A stretch of 35,269 bases of DNA from an uncultured Clostridium sp. (GCA_902492105.1 CABUKD010000020.1:1-35269), one strand, 5' to 3'. Positions 23,317-31,407 are shown, counted from the stretch's first letter. The notes: generated by a model from the letters alone, not told the origin. A program made the numbers and translations.

Positions 23317-24267
23317 TTATTTTAACATTTGCTTTTTATTAAGCCAAAGCGTTACTAATAGTGCAATAATAATAGAAAATAGTATAATTAGTCCAAATCC
23401 CCAAGGAGAATTTTGCATAGGAACTGGTACATTCATTCCCCAGTAACTTGCAACCATTGTAGGGATGGCTAAAATAATAGTAATGGATGTTAAAAATTTC
23501 ATTACACCATTTAAATTATTAGAAATAATAGAAGCATAGGTATCCATAGTTCCATTTAAAATATCACTATAAATTTTTGCCATCTCAATTGCTTGTTTAT
23601 TTTCAATAATAGCATCTTCTAAAATATCTTCATCTTCTTCATATAATTTAATTATTTTACCGCGCATTGTTTTTTCCATTACAAGTTCATTAGCTTTTAA
23701 GGAAGTAGTAAAATATACCAAGCTCTTTTCTAAGCTTAATAATTTTAATAGTTCTTTATTTTTCATAGAAGTTTTTAAAACAGACTCTGCAATTTCTGTT
23801 TCTTTGTTAATTTTTTTTAATAAATTTAAATACAAAGAAGAATTTTCATATAAAATTTGTAATAAAAATCTACTTTTTTTATAAGTACTTAAATTTTTTC
23901 TTTGATTTGGATTTAAATTTTGTATAATTTCATTTTTCTTAATTGAAACTGTAATAAAATAGTCATCTCTTACAAAAATAATACCAATTGGCATAGTGCT
24001 ATAAATAAGAGCATCCCCTTCTTTATCTAATATTGGCACATCTATAATAAATAAAGTGGTATTGTCTTCATCTTCTATATCAATTCTGGCTTTTTCTTCA
24101 TAGTCTAATGCATAACGAATAAAATCTTCTTTTATTTGTACATTTTCACAAACTGTTTTTATTTCTTCTTCTGAGGGGGCAACTAAATTAATCCAATTTC
24201 CTTTTTGATATTGCTTGGTTTTTATAGTTTTGTTTGTCTCCAAATCAGTTGTAAACATTTCCAACAT
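23317..24267 (-). CDS. corA: CorA-family magnesium/divalent metal transporter
   Basis: The ATG at 24267 is chosen because GGGGTGA lies 5 nt upstream; a GTG three codons earlier overlaps that site. This gives 316 residues. A large N-terminal cytoplasmic domain (LINLVAPSEEE..., then helices to about 250) is followed by two C-terminal helices. The signature GMN is present in SYWGMNVPVP after the first helix, and the chain ends with basic NKKQMLK. This is the layout of pentameric CorA channels, which import Mg2+ and sometimes Co2+ or Ni2+. It is monocistronic. Metal specificity cannot be read from the motif alone. Confidence 0.94.
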   Translation of the reverse strand: MLEMFTTDLETNKTIKTKQYQKGNWINLVAPSEEEIKTVCENVQIKEDFIRYALDYEEKARIDIEDEDNTTLFIIDVPILDKEGDALIYSTMPIGIIFVRDDYFITVSIKKNEIIQNLNPNQRKNLSTYKKSRFLLQILYENSSLYLNLLKKINKETEIAESVLKTSMKNKELLKLLSLEKSLVYFTTSLKANELVMEKTMRGKIIKLYEEDEDILEDAIIENKQAIEMAKIYSDILNGTMDTYASIISNNLNGVMKFLTSITIILAIPTMVASYWGMNVPVPMQNSPWGFGLIILFSIIIALLVTLWLNKKQMLK

Positions 24268-24299
24268 TTTTATCACCCCATTTTTATTTTCTTCTTTTT

Positions 24300-24328
24300 A
24301 TTGTACTACTTTCTTTTTTTGCTCGCAA
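24300..24328 (-). promoter_or_regulatory. Promoter of corA
   Basis: On the minus strand TTGCGA (24328-24323) and TACAAT (24305-24300) are separated by 17 nt. Confidence 0.5.
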
Positions 24329-24402
24329 CCAATTTGTAAAACATTTTTTTATTTTCTTTAATATTTTTGTAATTATCATTTGTATTGCAAGTTTAATTGC
24401 TC

Positions 24403-24431
24403 TTTACTTTCTTCTGATTTTATGATACTAT
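24403..24431 (+). promoter_or_regulatory. Possible promoter of the deoxyribosyltransferase-Maf operon
   Basis: TTTACT (24403-24408) and TACTAT (24426-24431) are 17 nt apart. A strong AAGGAG site follows at about 24469, 6 nt before the ATG at 24481. Confidence 0.45.
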
Positions 24432-24480
24432 TCTAATACACATAGCAATTATATGTAATATAAAGAAAAGGAGTAATGAG

Positions 24481-24882
24481 ATGAAAAAAGCATTTATGTC
24501 ATTGAAATTTCATGATGGCGAGGAGGACAAGAAAAAGATTGAGGATTTAACACAAGCTCTTTTAAAGGCTGGTATTAAAAATGTAGTTATGGCTCGCGAT
24601 GTTGAAAAATATGGAAAAGCTGTATTACCTGAAGGCACAAAGTTGATGCCTGATTATGCTTTTCCTGCCATGAAAAAGTGTGACATGTTAATTGTGGAAT
24701 TTTCTGAAAAAGGTGTTGGCTTAGGAATTGGAGCTGGATACGCTTATGCAATTGGTCTACCAATTTATGTTATTGCTAAAACAGGAAGTGATATTTCTTT
24801 AACAATTAGCAATTTGGCAAAAGAAGTAATCTTTTATGATGACCCAAGCGAACTTACTGAAAAATTTAGGAGGTTGGTATAA
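24481..24882 (+). CDS. Nucleoside 2-deoxyribosyltransferase-like protein
   Basis: This is a 133-residue, Rossmann-like cytoplasmic protein. The pattern fits the nucleoside 2-deoxyribosyltransferase / DNPH1 (Rcl) superfamily: a first strand MKKAFMSLKF, a helix, then DMLIVEFSEKGVGLGIGAGYAYAIGLPIYVI, where the strand-glutamate-helix segment is the substrate pocket. These enzymes cleave or exchange the N-glycosidic bond of deoxynucleosides or deoxynucleotides. The stop codon overlaps the maf start by one base (TAATG), so the two are translationally coupled. With Maf this suggests clean-up of aberrant nucleotides. The exact substrate is not known, and similar folds include non-enzymatic nucleotide-binding proteins. 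Confidence 0.75.
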   Translation: MKKAFMSLKFHDGEEDKKKIEDLTQALLKAGIKNVVMARDVEKYGKAVLPEGTKLMPDYAFPAMKKCDMLIVEFSEKGVGLGIGAGYAYAIGLPIYVIAKTGSDISLTISNLAKEVIFYDDPSELTEKFRRLV

Positions 24883-25457
24883 TGATTCCCATCATTTTAG
24901 CATCTAAGTCTTCTATTCGCAAACAAATGTTGGAAAAGGAAAATATTCCTTTTGAAGTAATGGTAAGTAATGCTGATGAATCTCCGAACTTGTCTAAAAG
25001 TTTTGAAGAACAATTGGCAGATATTTCTATGAGAAAGGCTCAAGTTGTTTTTGAACAAACTGTAGATAGAGGACCAAGAATTATTGTTGCAGCAGACCAA
25101 AACATTGTTTTTGAAAATGTAATGTATGGAAAGCCAAAAACTATGGAGGAAGCCAGAAATCTCATTCAATCTATGCAAGGGCATAATGATATTTACGCCT
25201 ATGTTGGAAATGCACTCATTTATGCAAATGGTGATCAAAAGCTCCAAGTAATTAATAATTGTGACATTGCTAGAATGCGTATGGATATTCTTTCTAATGA
25301 AGAGTTGGAAGATTATTTAGCCAATCAGAAGCCTTTAACCAAATGTGGAGGAATTAGTATTTCAGATGCAAAATTTCTTCATTTGGAAGAAGGAAGATTT
25401 TCAACTGCTTGTGGCATGACAATGGAATATTTGCAAGAACTTTTCTCTTCCCTTTAG
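24882..25457 (+). CDS. maf: Maf family nucleoside triphosphate pyrophosphatase
   Basis: The 191-residue protein starts MIPIILASKSSIRKQML, which carries the Maf ASxSxRR-like signature with a Lys in place of the second Arg. The central loop is AADQNIVFENVMYGKPKT, where the common form is ADT(V/I)V...GKP; the Thr of the usual motif is Gln here. The later CGGISISDAKFL is in the position of the family's C-terminal motif. Maf proteins hydrolyse non-canonical or selected NTPs to NMPs and pyrophosphate. The start codon overlaps the upstream stop, so expression follows that gene. The altered motif leaves the substrate class open. Confidence 0.85.
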   Translation: MIPIILASKSSIRKQMLEKENIPFEVMVSNADESPNLSKSFEEQLADISMRKAQVVFEQTVDRGPRIIVAADQNIVFENVMYGKPKTMEEARNLIQSMQGHNDIYAYVGNALIYANGDQKLQVINNCDIARMRMDILSNEELEDYLANQKPLTKCGGISISDAKFLHLEEGRFSTACGMTMEYLQELFSSL

Positions 25458-25496
25458 ATCTTAATATTACAACAGGTTTTATTATTATAAGACCAG

Positions 25497-25529
25497 AAGA
25501 GTAAAAATTTTTATACTATTTTTGCTCTT
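25497..25529 (+). terminator. First hairpin after maf
   Basis: AAGAGTAAAAAT (25497-25508) pairs with ATTTTTGCTCTT (25518-25529), one mismatch. Confidence 0.5.
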
Positions 25530-25539
25530 ATCTTAAAAT

Positions 25540-25564
25540 AAATGGAGCTTTTTAAGCTCCATTT
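25540..25564. terminator. Terminator shared by maf and tRNA-Lys
   Basis: AAATGGAGCTT (25540-25550) and AAGCTCCATTT (25554-25564) form a perfect 11-bp stem with a 3-nt loop. T-rich sequence follows on both strands. It ends the maf transcript (plus) and the tRNA-Lys transcript (minus, 3' end at 25588). Confidence 0.85.
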
Positions 25565-25587
25565 GTTATTTAATTAATATATTATCT

Positions 25588-25663
25588 TGGTGCGTCATAG
25601 AGGAGTCGAACCTCCGACCATCAGATTAAGAGTCTGCTGCTCTACCAACTGAGCTAATGACGC
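25588..25663 (-). tRNA. tRNA-Lys (anticodon CTT)
   Basis: The minus strand folds as a complete cloverleaf of 76 nt with an encoded CCA. The acceptor GCGTCAT pairs with ATGACGC and the discriminator is A. The D arm is GCTC...GAGC. The anticodon loop is CT-CTT-AA. The T arm is GGAGG-TTCGAAC-CCTCC. CTT reads AAG lysine codons. It is transcribed alone from a strong promoter at 25682-25710. Confidence 0.97.
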
Positions 25664-25681
25664 ATAAAAAATACAATATTA

Positions 25682-25710
25682 ATTATAGTATTTTTTACTG
25701 TTATTGTCAA
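25682..25710 (-). promoter_or_regulatory. Promoter of tRNA-Lys (CTT)
   Basis: Perfect consensus on the minus strand: TTGACA (25710-25705), 17-nt spacer, TATAAT (25687-25682). Confidence 0.85.
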
Positions 25711-25732
25711 TCCCTTATTGTTCCTTTTCTTT

Positions 25733-26584
25733 TTATTCTTCATAAAGTATATTTGCAATTTGTGCAAATTGCTCCATGCTAAGGGTTTCTCCTCTTGTAT
25801 TTTCTGGTAAGTTCATTTTATTTAATATTTCTTTTGCTGTTTCTTTTGTACAAATGTTGCTATTAGCTAGTCCATTGATTAAAGTTTTTCTTCTTTGCAT
25901 AAAACTTGCTTTAATTACTTTAAAAAAGATTTCTTCTTTTTTTAATGTTACAGGTGGCTTTTCCCTAATTTCAAGATGAATTACCTCTGAATCCACTTGT
26001 GGTGCAGGAATAAAAAAGTGATTTGGAACCACCATAACTTCTGTTGGTTCAGAATAATAGGATACACAATAAGTAATTGCTCCTGTATTTTTTTCACCTG
26101 GTATAGCGGTAAGTCTTTCTGCTACTTCCTTTTGTACCATTACGGTAATACTTTCTATTGGTAATTTATCTTCTAGTAATTTCATAATAATAGGAGTAGT
26201 AATATAATAAGGTAAATTTGCTACAATTTTAACCTGTTTTCTTTGCATTTGTTCTGCTCGAAGCATTGCTTTTAAATCCACTTTTAAAACATCTTGGTGT
26301 ATTAATTGGAAATTGTCATAAAAACGAAAACGGTCATTTAAAATGGTGGTCATTCTTTCGTCTAGTTCAATGGCAATGACTTTTTTGGCTCTTTGTAATA
26401 ATTCTTGAGTAAGAGTTCCTAGACCAGGTCCTATTTCAATTATTAAATCTTCTTTTGAAATTTTTGCAGAATCTAAAATAGTATGGATTACACTATTTTC
26501 AATTAAAAAATTTTGTCCTAAATTTTTATTAGCTGTAATATTATATTTTTTCATTAAAAATTTTGTTTCTTCATATATATTCAT
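25733..26584 (-). CDS. rsmA: 16S rRNA dimethyladenosine transferase RsmA (KsgA)
   Basis: This 283-residue protein is the universal methyltransferase that dimethylates two adjacent adenines in helix 45 of 16S rRNA, using SAM. The N-terminal NLGQNFLI motif, the SAM-binding EIGPGLGTLT, the acidic ribose-binding IELDER and the catalytic NLPYYI (motif IV, N-x-P-Y/F) are all present. The C-terminal lobe with FFKVIKASFMQRRKTLINGL is typical. An AAGGGA ribosome binding site precedes the ATG. Length and motifs are standard and no defect is seen. It is a housekeeping gene downstream (in transcription) of a free-standing region and upstream of tRNA-Lys. Confidence 0.97.
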   Translation of the reverse strand: MNIYEETKFLMKKYNITANKNLGQNFLIENSVIHTILDSAKISKEDLIIEIGPGLGTLTQELLQRAKKVIAIELDERMTTILNDRFRFYDNFQLIHQDVLKVDLKAMLRAEQMQRKQVKIVANLPYYITTPIIMKLLEDKLPIESITVMVQKEVAERLTAIPGEKNTGAITYCVSYYSEPTEVMVVPNHFFIPAPQVDSEVIHLEIREKPPVTLKKEEIFFKVIKASFMQRRKTLINGLANSNICTKETAKEILNKMNLPENTRGETLSMEQFAQIANILYEE

Positions 26585-26700
26585 GTTTTTTCCCTTCTTA
26601 TTTTCAATTTTTTTACGTTTTTATGAAAAAACTTTGCTGTAATATATTTATTATATATCTAAATTTTCGGAAGTGTATATTTTTATATACAATTTTTAAA

Positions 26701-26735
26701 TTAGGACTTTAGAAAAACTTTCTCTAAAGTCCTAA
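26701..26735 (-). terminator. Terminator after the VanW gene
   Basis: TTAGGACTTTAGA (26701-26713) and TCTAAAGTCCTAA (26723-26735) form a perfect 13-bp stem, followed on the minus strand by TTTAAAAATTG. The stop codon of the VanW gene is at 26772. Confidence 0.8.
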
Positions 26736-26771
26736 TAAAATATTGAATTATCTTTCTATTTATTCAATTTT

Positions 26772-28742
26772 CTAATTATTAGTAGTAGTTGCTTTTTTAG
26801 TTCCTCTTCTAATAATTTGTTGTTTTGCACTATATGTGTCTTTAGAAAGTAATGTTTGAGATACCACTTTTCCATTTAATTTTAAAATTCTGTATCCTTC
26901 ACTTCTGCATCCATTTGCTCCAGATTGTTCTACTACTTCTTTTCCTTCTGCTAATGTAGCATCATTTTTATATGTAGTTGTATAATTTATATAAGATGTT
27001 ACTTTAGATTGAATAATTACTTCATATTCTGTTTCTTCTTTAATGCCATACATAGAAATTTTACATACGCCATTATTAGCTGAAGCTACAATTTTAATTG
27101 GATAAGATCTTGTATTTTTAAATATAAAATCTAAGCTTCCATAATATACAGTAGCGTCTCTACTAGCTGCCACATATCCTGTTAAAAACATGTGATTACT
27201 TCTTTCCACGATTTCTAAATTAGCAAGTAAAGCAGTATTGTATAAAGTAGAAGATACTTGGCAAACTCCTCCTCCAACATCTGGTACTACTTTTCCCCCA
27301 ATATAAGCAGTTCCTTCTTTATATCCTGCTTCAATTGTGCGTTTACCTACAACTGTATTAAAAGAAAAGTTTTCTCCTGGCATTACTACTGTACCATTAA
27401 TTTTTTTAGCAGCCAGTTCTATATTGGTACTTCTGTTGTTATTACTTGCATCATAAATGGTAGAAAAAGTAGCAAGTTGATCTGGAAATGCTTCTTCTCC
27501 TAAGTCCTTAATTGTCTTTTTTGGTACTGTTATTTTTAAAGGAATGGTATATTCTTCTTTATCTTCTGAAATAATTTTTTGTGCCTCATCCATAGGAACT
27601 CCAAAGTCTACTCCATTTACGTGTTGATGTACTACAGTTGGATTTTTTTCTACATAAGCATCTTGTGGTTCTTTATAGATTTCACTGCGAATTTTTTCTA
27701 AGTTAATAGGATCTGGTTCTTTATATTCTACTGGTATTTCAATTACTTGATAATTTGTATGGATATTTCTTAATTGTGTATAAATTTTTTCTTTTAATTC
27801 ATCTTCTTTTATAACATATCCTGGTGTTCCTTTTACAATAATTAAGTCTTCGTCTTCTACATAATAACTGCTTTCTATTACTCTATCTTTCATTTTAGCA
27901 CTAATATCATCTATTGTATTTTTTAGTAGTTCTTCATCTAAATATAAAGTTGGTTCGATTTCCTTTTTGAATATAGAAGTCCATAAAATAGCATAATTAT
28001 TCGTAATAATGTTACCATCTCTACCAATATTATAAGCTTTTGCAACAGCTGCATCTATGTCAAATTTTGCATTAAAGGTATTAGCTGTTACACTAGTTTC
28101 ACTTTCTCCTCGCTTTAAAATGAGATTATTATTTTCATCTGAGAATCTCTCTTCTATGGCATTATTTAGTTGCTTGGTTGCTTCTTCCACTGTTAAATTT
28201 CCAACATCAATTCCTAAAATAGAAATGCCCTTTAAGATTTTATTATTATTCATATTCAGTAAAGCAAAAATAATAGAAAATAACATAGCCATAATTAAAA
28301 TAATAGCAATTATGGTAAGGGCAATTACTTTTTTCTTGCCCTTTTTTACTGTTACTTCTTTTGGTTTTTCTTTTTGTTCTGTAGAAACAGAAATAGACTT
28401 TTCTTCTTTTTTTACTTTTTCTTTTTTGAGTTTTTCTGTTTTTATTTTCTTATCTTTGCTCTCTTCTGTTATTTTAATTTCTTCTGGATTTATATTTTGA
28501 TCTTCTATTTGCTTATTTTCTATTTGTTCTTCATTCTCATTTTCTTGAAGTTCATTTGTCTGATTCTCATTTTCTTCTTTCTTTTCTTCTTGAACTTCTT
28601 GTTTTACATTTTCTATTTCTTGATGAGGCTGATTTAGTTGTTGTTCTTCTAACTGATTTTCTTCGGTTTTTTCTAACTTTTCGTTTGGTTCTATATTGTT
28701 TTCCTTTTCCATTTCAGTGTTGTGGTTTTCTTCTTTTTTCAT
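26772..28742 (-). CDS. VanW-family membrane-anchored cell-wall protein with G5 domain
   Basis: The ATG at 28742 follows AGAGGGGAAG; a longer frame to 28805 has no ribosome binding site. The protein has 656 residues. Residues 1-135 are cytoplasmic, of low complexity and highly charged: Glu/Asn/Gln-rich to about 95, then Lys-rich. One membrane helix lies at 139-162. The outer part has a peptidoglycan-binding-like repeat region (about 170-420), the VanW domain (about 426-572, with PGENFSFN and PDVGGGVCQVSSTLYN) and a C-terminal G5 domain (573-648). VanW proteins are common in Firmicutes and are named after a gene of a vancomycin-resistance cluster. Nothing here suggests resistance; a role in cell-wall binding or assembly is likelier. 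It diverges from the XRE regulator. Confidence 0.93.
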   Translation of the reverse strand: MKKEENHNTEMEKENNIEPNEKLEKTEENQLEEQQLNQPHQEIENVKQEVQEEKKEENENQTNELQENENEEQIENKQIEDQNINPEEIKITEESKDKKIKTEKLKKEKVKKEEKSISVSTEQKEKPKEVTVKKGKKKVIALTIIAIILIMAMLFSIIFALLNMNNNKILKGISILGIDVGNLTVEEATKQLNNAIEERFSDENNNLILKRGESETSVTANTFNAKFDIDAAVAKAYNIGRDGNIITNNYAILWTSIFKKEIEPTLYLDEELLKNTIDDISAKMKDRVIESSYYVEDEDLIIVKGTPGYVIKEDELKEKIYTQLRNIHTNYQVIEIPVEYKEPDPINLEKIRSEIYKEPQDAYVEKNPTVVHQHVNGVDFGVPMDEAQKIISEDKEEYTIPLKITVPKKTIKDLGEEAFPDQLATFSTIYDASNNNRSTNIELAAKKINGTVVMPGENFSFNTVVGKRTIEAGYKEGTAYIGGKVVPDVGGGVCQVSSTLYNTALLANLEIVERSNHMFLTGYVAASRDATVYYGSLDFIFKNTRSYPIKIVASANNGVCKISMYGIKEETEYEVIIQSKVTSYINYTTTYKNDATLAEGKEVVEQSGANGCRSEGYRILKLNGKVVSQTLLSKDTYSAKQQIIRRGTKKATTTNN

Positions 28743-28864
28743 ATTCTTCCCCTCTATAAAAATATATACTTTTGTATAAAATAATATTACCATACCTTGT
28801 GACATTTTACAATAAAAAAAGTAGGATATTTTGTCATTTTTTCTATTTTTTTACCAATTAGTAC

Positions 28865-28893
28865 TAGACAAGAAAAATTTTTTTCTATATAAT
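28865..28893 (+). promoter_or_regulatory. Promoter of the XRE-S24 regulator
   Basis: TAGACA (28865-28870) and TATAAT (28888-28893) are separated by 17 nt. AGAGGGA follows near 28916 as the ribosome binding site. Confidence 0.7.
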
Positions 28894-28927
28894 ACTAATA
28901 GAAAATTTTGGAAGAAGAGGGATTGTT

Positions 28928-29512
28928 ATGCTAGGAGAAATGATTGCATATATTCGTAAAGAAAAAAAGCTTACAAAGGCTGGTATTGCGAAAGGTACTA
29001 ACATTAATACTGGTCATTTAACCCATATTGAAAAAGGAGAAAGAAATCCAAGCCATAAGGTGCTAAGAACTATGTGTAAAACAATGGGTATTCCTTACCG
29101 TCCTTTAATGTATACTTATGATAAAGAATTAACCGAAGAACATCATTCTTATAAAATTGAAACCCATATTCCTTATGATAAAATTCCTACTTTTGATGCA
29201 TTAGGTACTTTAATAGACTGTCCTCCTACTATTCCGGGAGCATCTATTGCTGTAAAAATAAATGATACTTCTATGGAACCTAAATTAAAGCAAAATACCT
29301 ATGCTTATATTGAATTTAATACCCCTCTTGATAATAGAGATATTGGACTTTTTTGTTATGATGGAAAATTATTAATTCGTAGATTTGTTATTCGTAAAGA
29401 TGGTGTAGTTTTAAGAGCAGAAGATAAATCTATAGAAGATATTTGCATCGATTTTAAAGGGGATTTTTATATTGTTGGTAAAGTAGTAGGTTCTACCGAA
29501 GAAGAAAAATAA
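28928..29512 (+). CDS. XRE-family repressor with S24 (LexA/CI-like) C-terminal domain
   Basis: This 194-residue regulator has an N-terminal helix-turn-helix (about 4-58, IAKGTNINTGHLTHIEKGERNPS) and a C-terminal S24 peptidase-like domain (about 85-190). The nucleophile Ser115 is present in NDTSMEP. The site of the partner lysine (VKR in LexA) reads IRR (Arg151-Arg152), so self-cleavage is doubtful and the domain may serve only for dimerisation or ligand sensing. LexA-like proteins of this type control SOS, phage or stress genes. No prophage genes flank it. It has its own strong promoter and probably regulates itself or nearby genes; the divergent VanW gene is one candidate target. Confidence 0.88.
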   Translation: MLGEMIAYIRKEKKLTKAGIAKGTNINTGHLTHIEKGERNPSHKVLRTMCKTMGIPYRPLMYTYDKELTEEHHSYKIETHIPYDKIPTFDALGTLIDCPPTIPGASIAVKINDTSMEPKLKQNTYAYIEFNTPLDNRDIGLFCYDGKLLIRRFVIRKDGVVLRAEDKSIEDICIDFKGDFYIVGKVVGSTEEEK

Positions 29513-29607
29513 ACTAAAGCTAAAATAGACTTTTTCTTAGTAGCTAAATAAAAGAAATCTGTAATAAAATTGTAACAAAAATGTAATGAATTTTTTGTCA
29601 AAAATAC

Positions 29608-29636
29608 TTGAATTATCTATTTTTTAATATTATAAT
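29608..29636 (+). promoter_or_regulatory. Promoter of the CBM-like gene
   Basis: TTGAAT (29608-29613) and TATAAT (29631-29636) are separated by 17 nt; the start codon lies at 29681. Confidence 0.7.
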
Positions 29637-29680
29637 ATCAGAATAGAGTAACAAGAGATAAATATAAGGAGATTTATTAA

Positions 29681-30139
29681 ATGGAATTAGTGAAAAATAT
29701 TTTCTTTAATACAGATAAATTAGTAGAAAATGCAGTTGTTAAGATTTCTTATACGGGATTGCTTTTTCAGAATGGTTCTGAGGAAGTATATCTTCATTAT
29801 GGTTTTGGGCTTAATTGGGACAACTTAGGCGAAGTTAAAATGGAAAAAACAGAACTTGGTTTTCAAGCAGAAATTAAGCTTCTTTCTAGTGATACCTTAA
29901 ATTTCTGTTTTAGAAATGATAAAAATGAATGGGATAACAATGAAACGCAAAACTACGTATTTCCTATCGAAAAAGTAGAACTTGCTTTAGTTCCACAAGA
30001 AAATACTTCTTTGGAATCTCCTAGAAAATTAAGAAAATCTTATATTTGGAGTAAAAAAATACGTTTAGCAGTATATAAAGTAATTACTTATTTACCAAAA
30101 TTAATTTCTGGAAATTATAAAAGAAAAATTATAAATTAA
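29681..30139 (+). CDS. Cytoplasmic carbohydrate-binding-module-like protein (CBM25/53 type)
   Basis: This is a 152-residue protein. Residues 1-95 look like a starch-binding beta-sandwich of the CBM25/CBM53 type: VYLHYGFGLNWDNLGEVKME, then FQAEIKLLSSDTLNFCFRNDKNEWDNNETQNY, with the family's Trp and FRN...WDNN signature. The C-terminal 45 residues are basic (SPRKLRKSYIWSKKIRLAVYK) and have no match. There is no signal peptide and no catalytic domain, so it may bind an internal glycan such as glycogen. It has its own promoter and a shared terminator. The fold assignment is fairly sure; the ligand is inferred. Confidence 0.75.
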   Translation: MELVKNIFFNTDKLVENAVVKISYTGLLFQNGSEEVYLHYGFGLNWDNLGEVKMEKTELGFQAEIKLLSSDTLNFCFRNDKNEWDNNETQNYVFPIEKVELALVPQENTSLESPRKLRKSYIWSKKIRLAVYKVITYLPKLISGNYKRKIIN

Positions 30140-30173
30140 ATAAAAATGAAAAAGATGTAATCTTGTTATATAG

Positions 30174-30205
30174 AAAAAGAGCTTTATAAAAGCTCTTTTT
30201 TAATT
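30174..30205. terminator. Bidirectional terminator between CBM-like and SDR genes
   Basis: AAAAAGAGCTTT (30174-30185) and AAAGCTCTTTTT (30189-30200) form a perfect 12-bp stem with T-runs on both strands, between converging genes. Confidence 0.9.
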
Positions 30206-30220
30206 TTATAATAATATGTT

Positions 30221-30976
30221 TTAAATATACCATCCACCATTAATAGAAATAATCTGCCCTGTTGTGTATTCATCTTCCATTAACCATTTTACACATCTAG
30301 CAATGTCTATTGGTCTCCCTATTTTTTCTAATGGAATTTCTTGTTCTATTGCTTGTTTTTCTTCTGTTGTTAAATAGTCATTCATAGAGGTATCTATCAT
30401 ACCAGGTGCAATTCCGTTTACTCTTATGTGAGAAGGTCCCAATTCTTTTGCTAAAGATTTGGTCATTCCATTGATTCCAGCTTTTGCAGTAGAATAAGCT
30501 ACTTCACAAGAACTTCCTGTTATTCCCCAAATAGAGGAAATATTAATAATACATCCTTCTTTTTTTCTAATCATTTCTGGTAAAGCTTCTTGTGTACAAT
30601 AAAATGCAGAATTTAAATTTGTGTTTAACATGGTATTCCAGTCATCATCTGTGATATCTGTAAATAATTTTTCTTGTGCAATTCCTGCATTATTAATTAG
30701 GACGTCTATTGTTCCGAATGTATTAATAGTAAATTGTATTAGTTTTTTTACTGCTTCTCTTTTAGAAACATCTGCTTGAAATATTTCAATTTGTTTTCCT
30801 TGCTTTTTTAGTTCTTCTTGTATTTGGATGGCTTGTTCTTTTGAGTGGTTATAATTTAATACTATGGAATAGTTTTCTTTTGCTAACATTTTTACTATTT
30901 CTGCACCTATTCCTCTTGAGCCGCCAGTTACTAGAACTACTTTATTGACTATATTTTTTTCTTTGTTTTCTTCCAT
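30221..30976 (-). CDS. Short-chain dehydrogenase/reductase, FabG-like
   Basis: The 251-residue protein is a classical SDR that uses NAD(P)H to reduce a carbonyl or oxidise an alcohol. The cofactor motif is TGGSRGIG (about 18-25), followed by NNAG and the catalytic set Ser (in NISSIWG), Tyr and Lys (in AYSTAKAG). The C-terminal end TGQIISINGGWYI is typical of 3-oxoacyl-ACP reductases. Fatty-acid synthesis genes are not nearby, so the true substrate is open. The ribosome binding site GGAG is about 12 nt from the ATG, rather far. It is upstream of the tRNA-Thr/Glu/Lys cluster on the map and read toward the CBM-like gene. Confidence 0.9.
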   Translation of the reverse strand: MEENKEKNIVNKVVLVTGGSRGIGAEIVKMLAKENYSIVLNYNHSKEQAIQIQEELKKQGKQIEIFQADVSKREAVKKLIQFTINTFGTIDVLINNAGIAQEKLFTDITDDDWNTMLNTNLNSAFYCTQEALPEMIRKKEGCIINISSIWGITGSSCEVAYSTAKAGINGMTKSLAKELGPSHIRVNGIAPGMIDTSMNDYLTTEEKQAIEQEIPLEKIGRPIDIARCVKWLMEDEYTTGQIISINGGWYI

Positions 30977-31021
30977 GATTTAAATTTGCTCCTTTATATG
31001 TTTGAGTTAGAGAATGACAAA

Positions 31022-31056
31022 GAACTAGGCAAGTTCTACAACAAACCTAGTTCTAA
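31022..31056 (-). terminator. Hairpin downstream of the tRNA cluster
   Basis: AGAACTAGG and CCTAGTTCT form a 9-bp stem with a long loop. The minus strand continues as TTGTCATTC, so the T-run is weak. Confidence 0.4.
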
Positions 31057-31062
31057 GTAAAT

Positions 31063-31138
<76 letters not shown>

Positions 31139-31142
31139 TATT

Positions 31143-31217
31143 TGGTGACCCCGACGGGAATCGAACCCATGTCTCCGCCGTGAAAGGGCGATGTCTTAAC
31201 CTCTTGACCACGGGGCC
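31143..31217 (-). tRNA. tRNA-Glu (anticodon TTC)
   Basis: A 75-nt cloverleaf on the minus strand with encoded CCA. The acceptor GGCCCCG pairs with CGGGGTC (one G-U pair) and the discriminator is A. The anticodon stem is CGCC/GGCG with loop CT-TTC-AC, and the T loop is TTCGATT. It lies between tRNA-Lys and tRNA-Thr in the same transcript. Confidence 0.96.
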
Positions 31218-31229
31218 TAGAATAATTTT

Positions 31230-31258
31230 CTAGGATTTAAGTTAAGCTTAAATCCTAG
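31230..31258. other. Inverted repeat between tRNA-Lys and tRNA-Glu
   Basis: CTAGGATTTAAG (31230-31241) and CTTAAATCCTAG (31247-31258) form a perfect 12-bp stem with a 5-nt loop. No T-run follows on the minus strand. It may be a processing hairpin in the tRNA precursor. Confidence 0.6.
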
Positions 31259-31260
31259 TT

Positions 31261-31336
31261 TGGTGAGCCATCGCGGACTCGAACCGCGGACAACTTGATT
31301 AAAAGTCAAGTGCTCTACCACCTGAGCTAATGACCC
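31261..31336 (-). tRNA. tRNA-Lys (anticodon TTT)
   Basis: A complete 76-nt cloverleaf on the minus strand with encoded CCA. The acceptor GGGTCAT pairs with ATGGCTC using two G-U pairs and the discriminator is A. The anticodon loop is CT-TTT-AA. It is the first gene of the Lys-Glu-Thr transcript, about 40 nt from its promoter. Confidence 0.96.
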
Positions 31337-31378
31337 AAGTTTAAGCTTATGTTTCCCTAAATGGTTAACACAAGCTAT

Positions 31379-31407
31379 ATTGTACATGATTTTTGCTCAC
31401 TTGTCAA
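31379..31407 (-). promoter_or_regulatory. Promoter of the Lys-Glu-Thr tRNA operon
   Basis: On the minus strand a perfect TTGACA (31407-31402) and TACAAT (31384-31379) are 17 nt apart. Confidence 0.85.

Noticed and set aside
26772..28742. VanW gene as evidence of vancomycin resistance
   Set aside because: No vanHAX-type genes are present, and VanW-domain proteins are widespread in sensitive Firmicutes.
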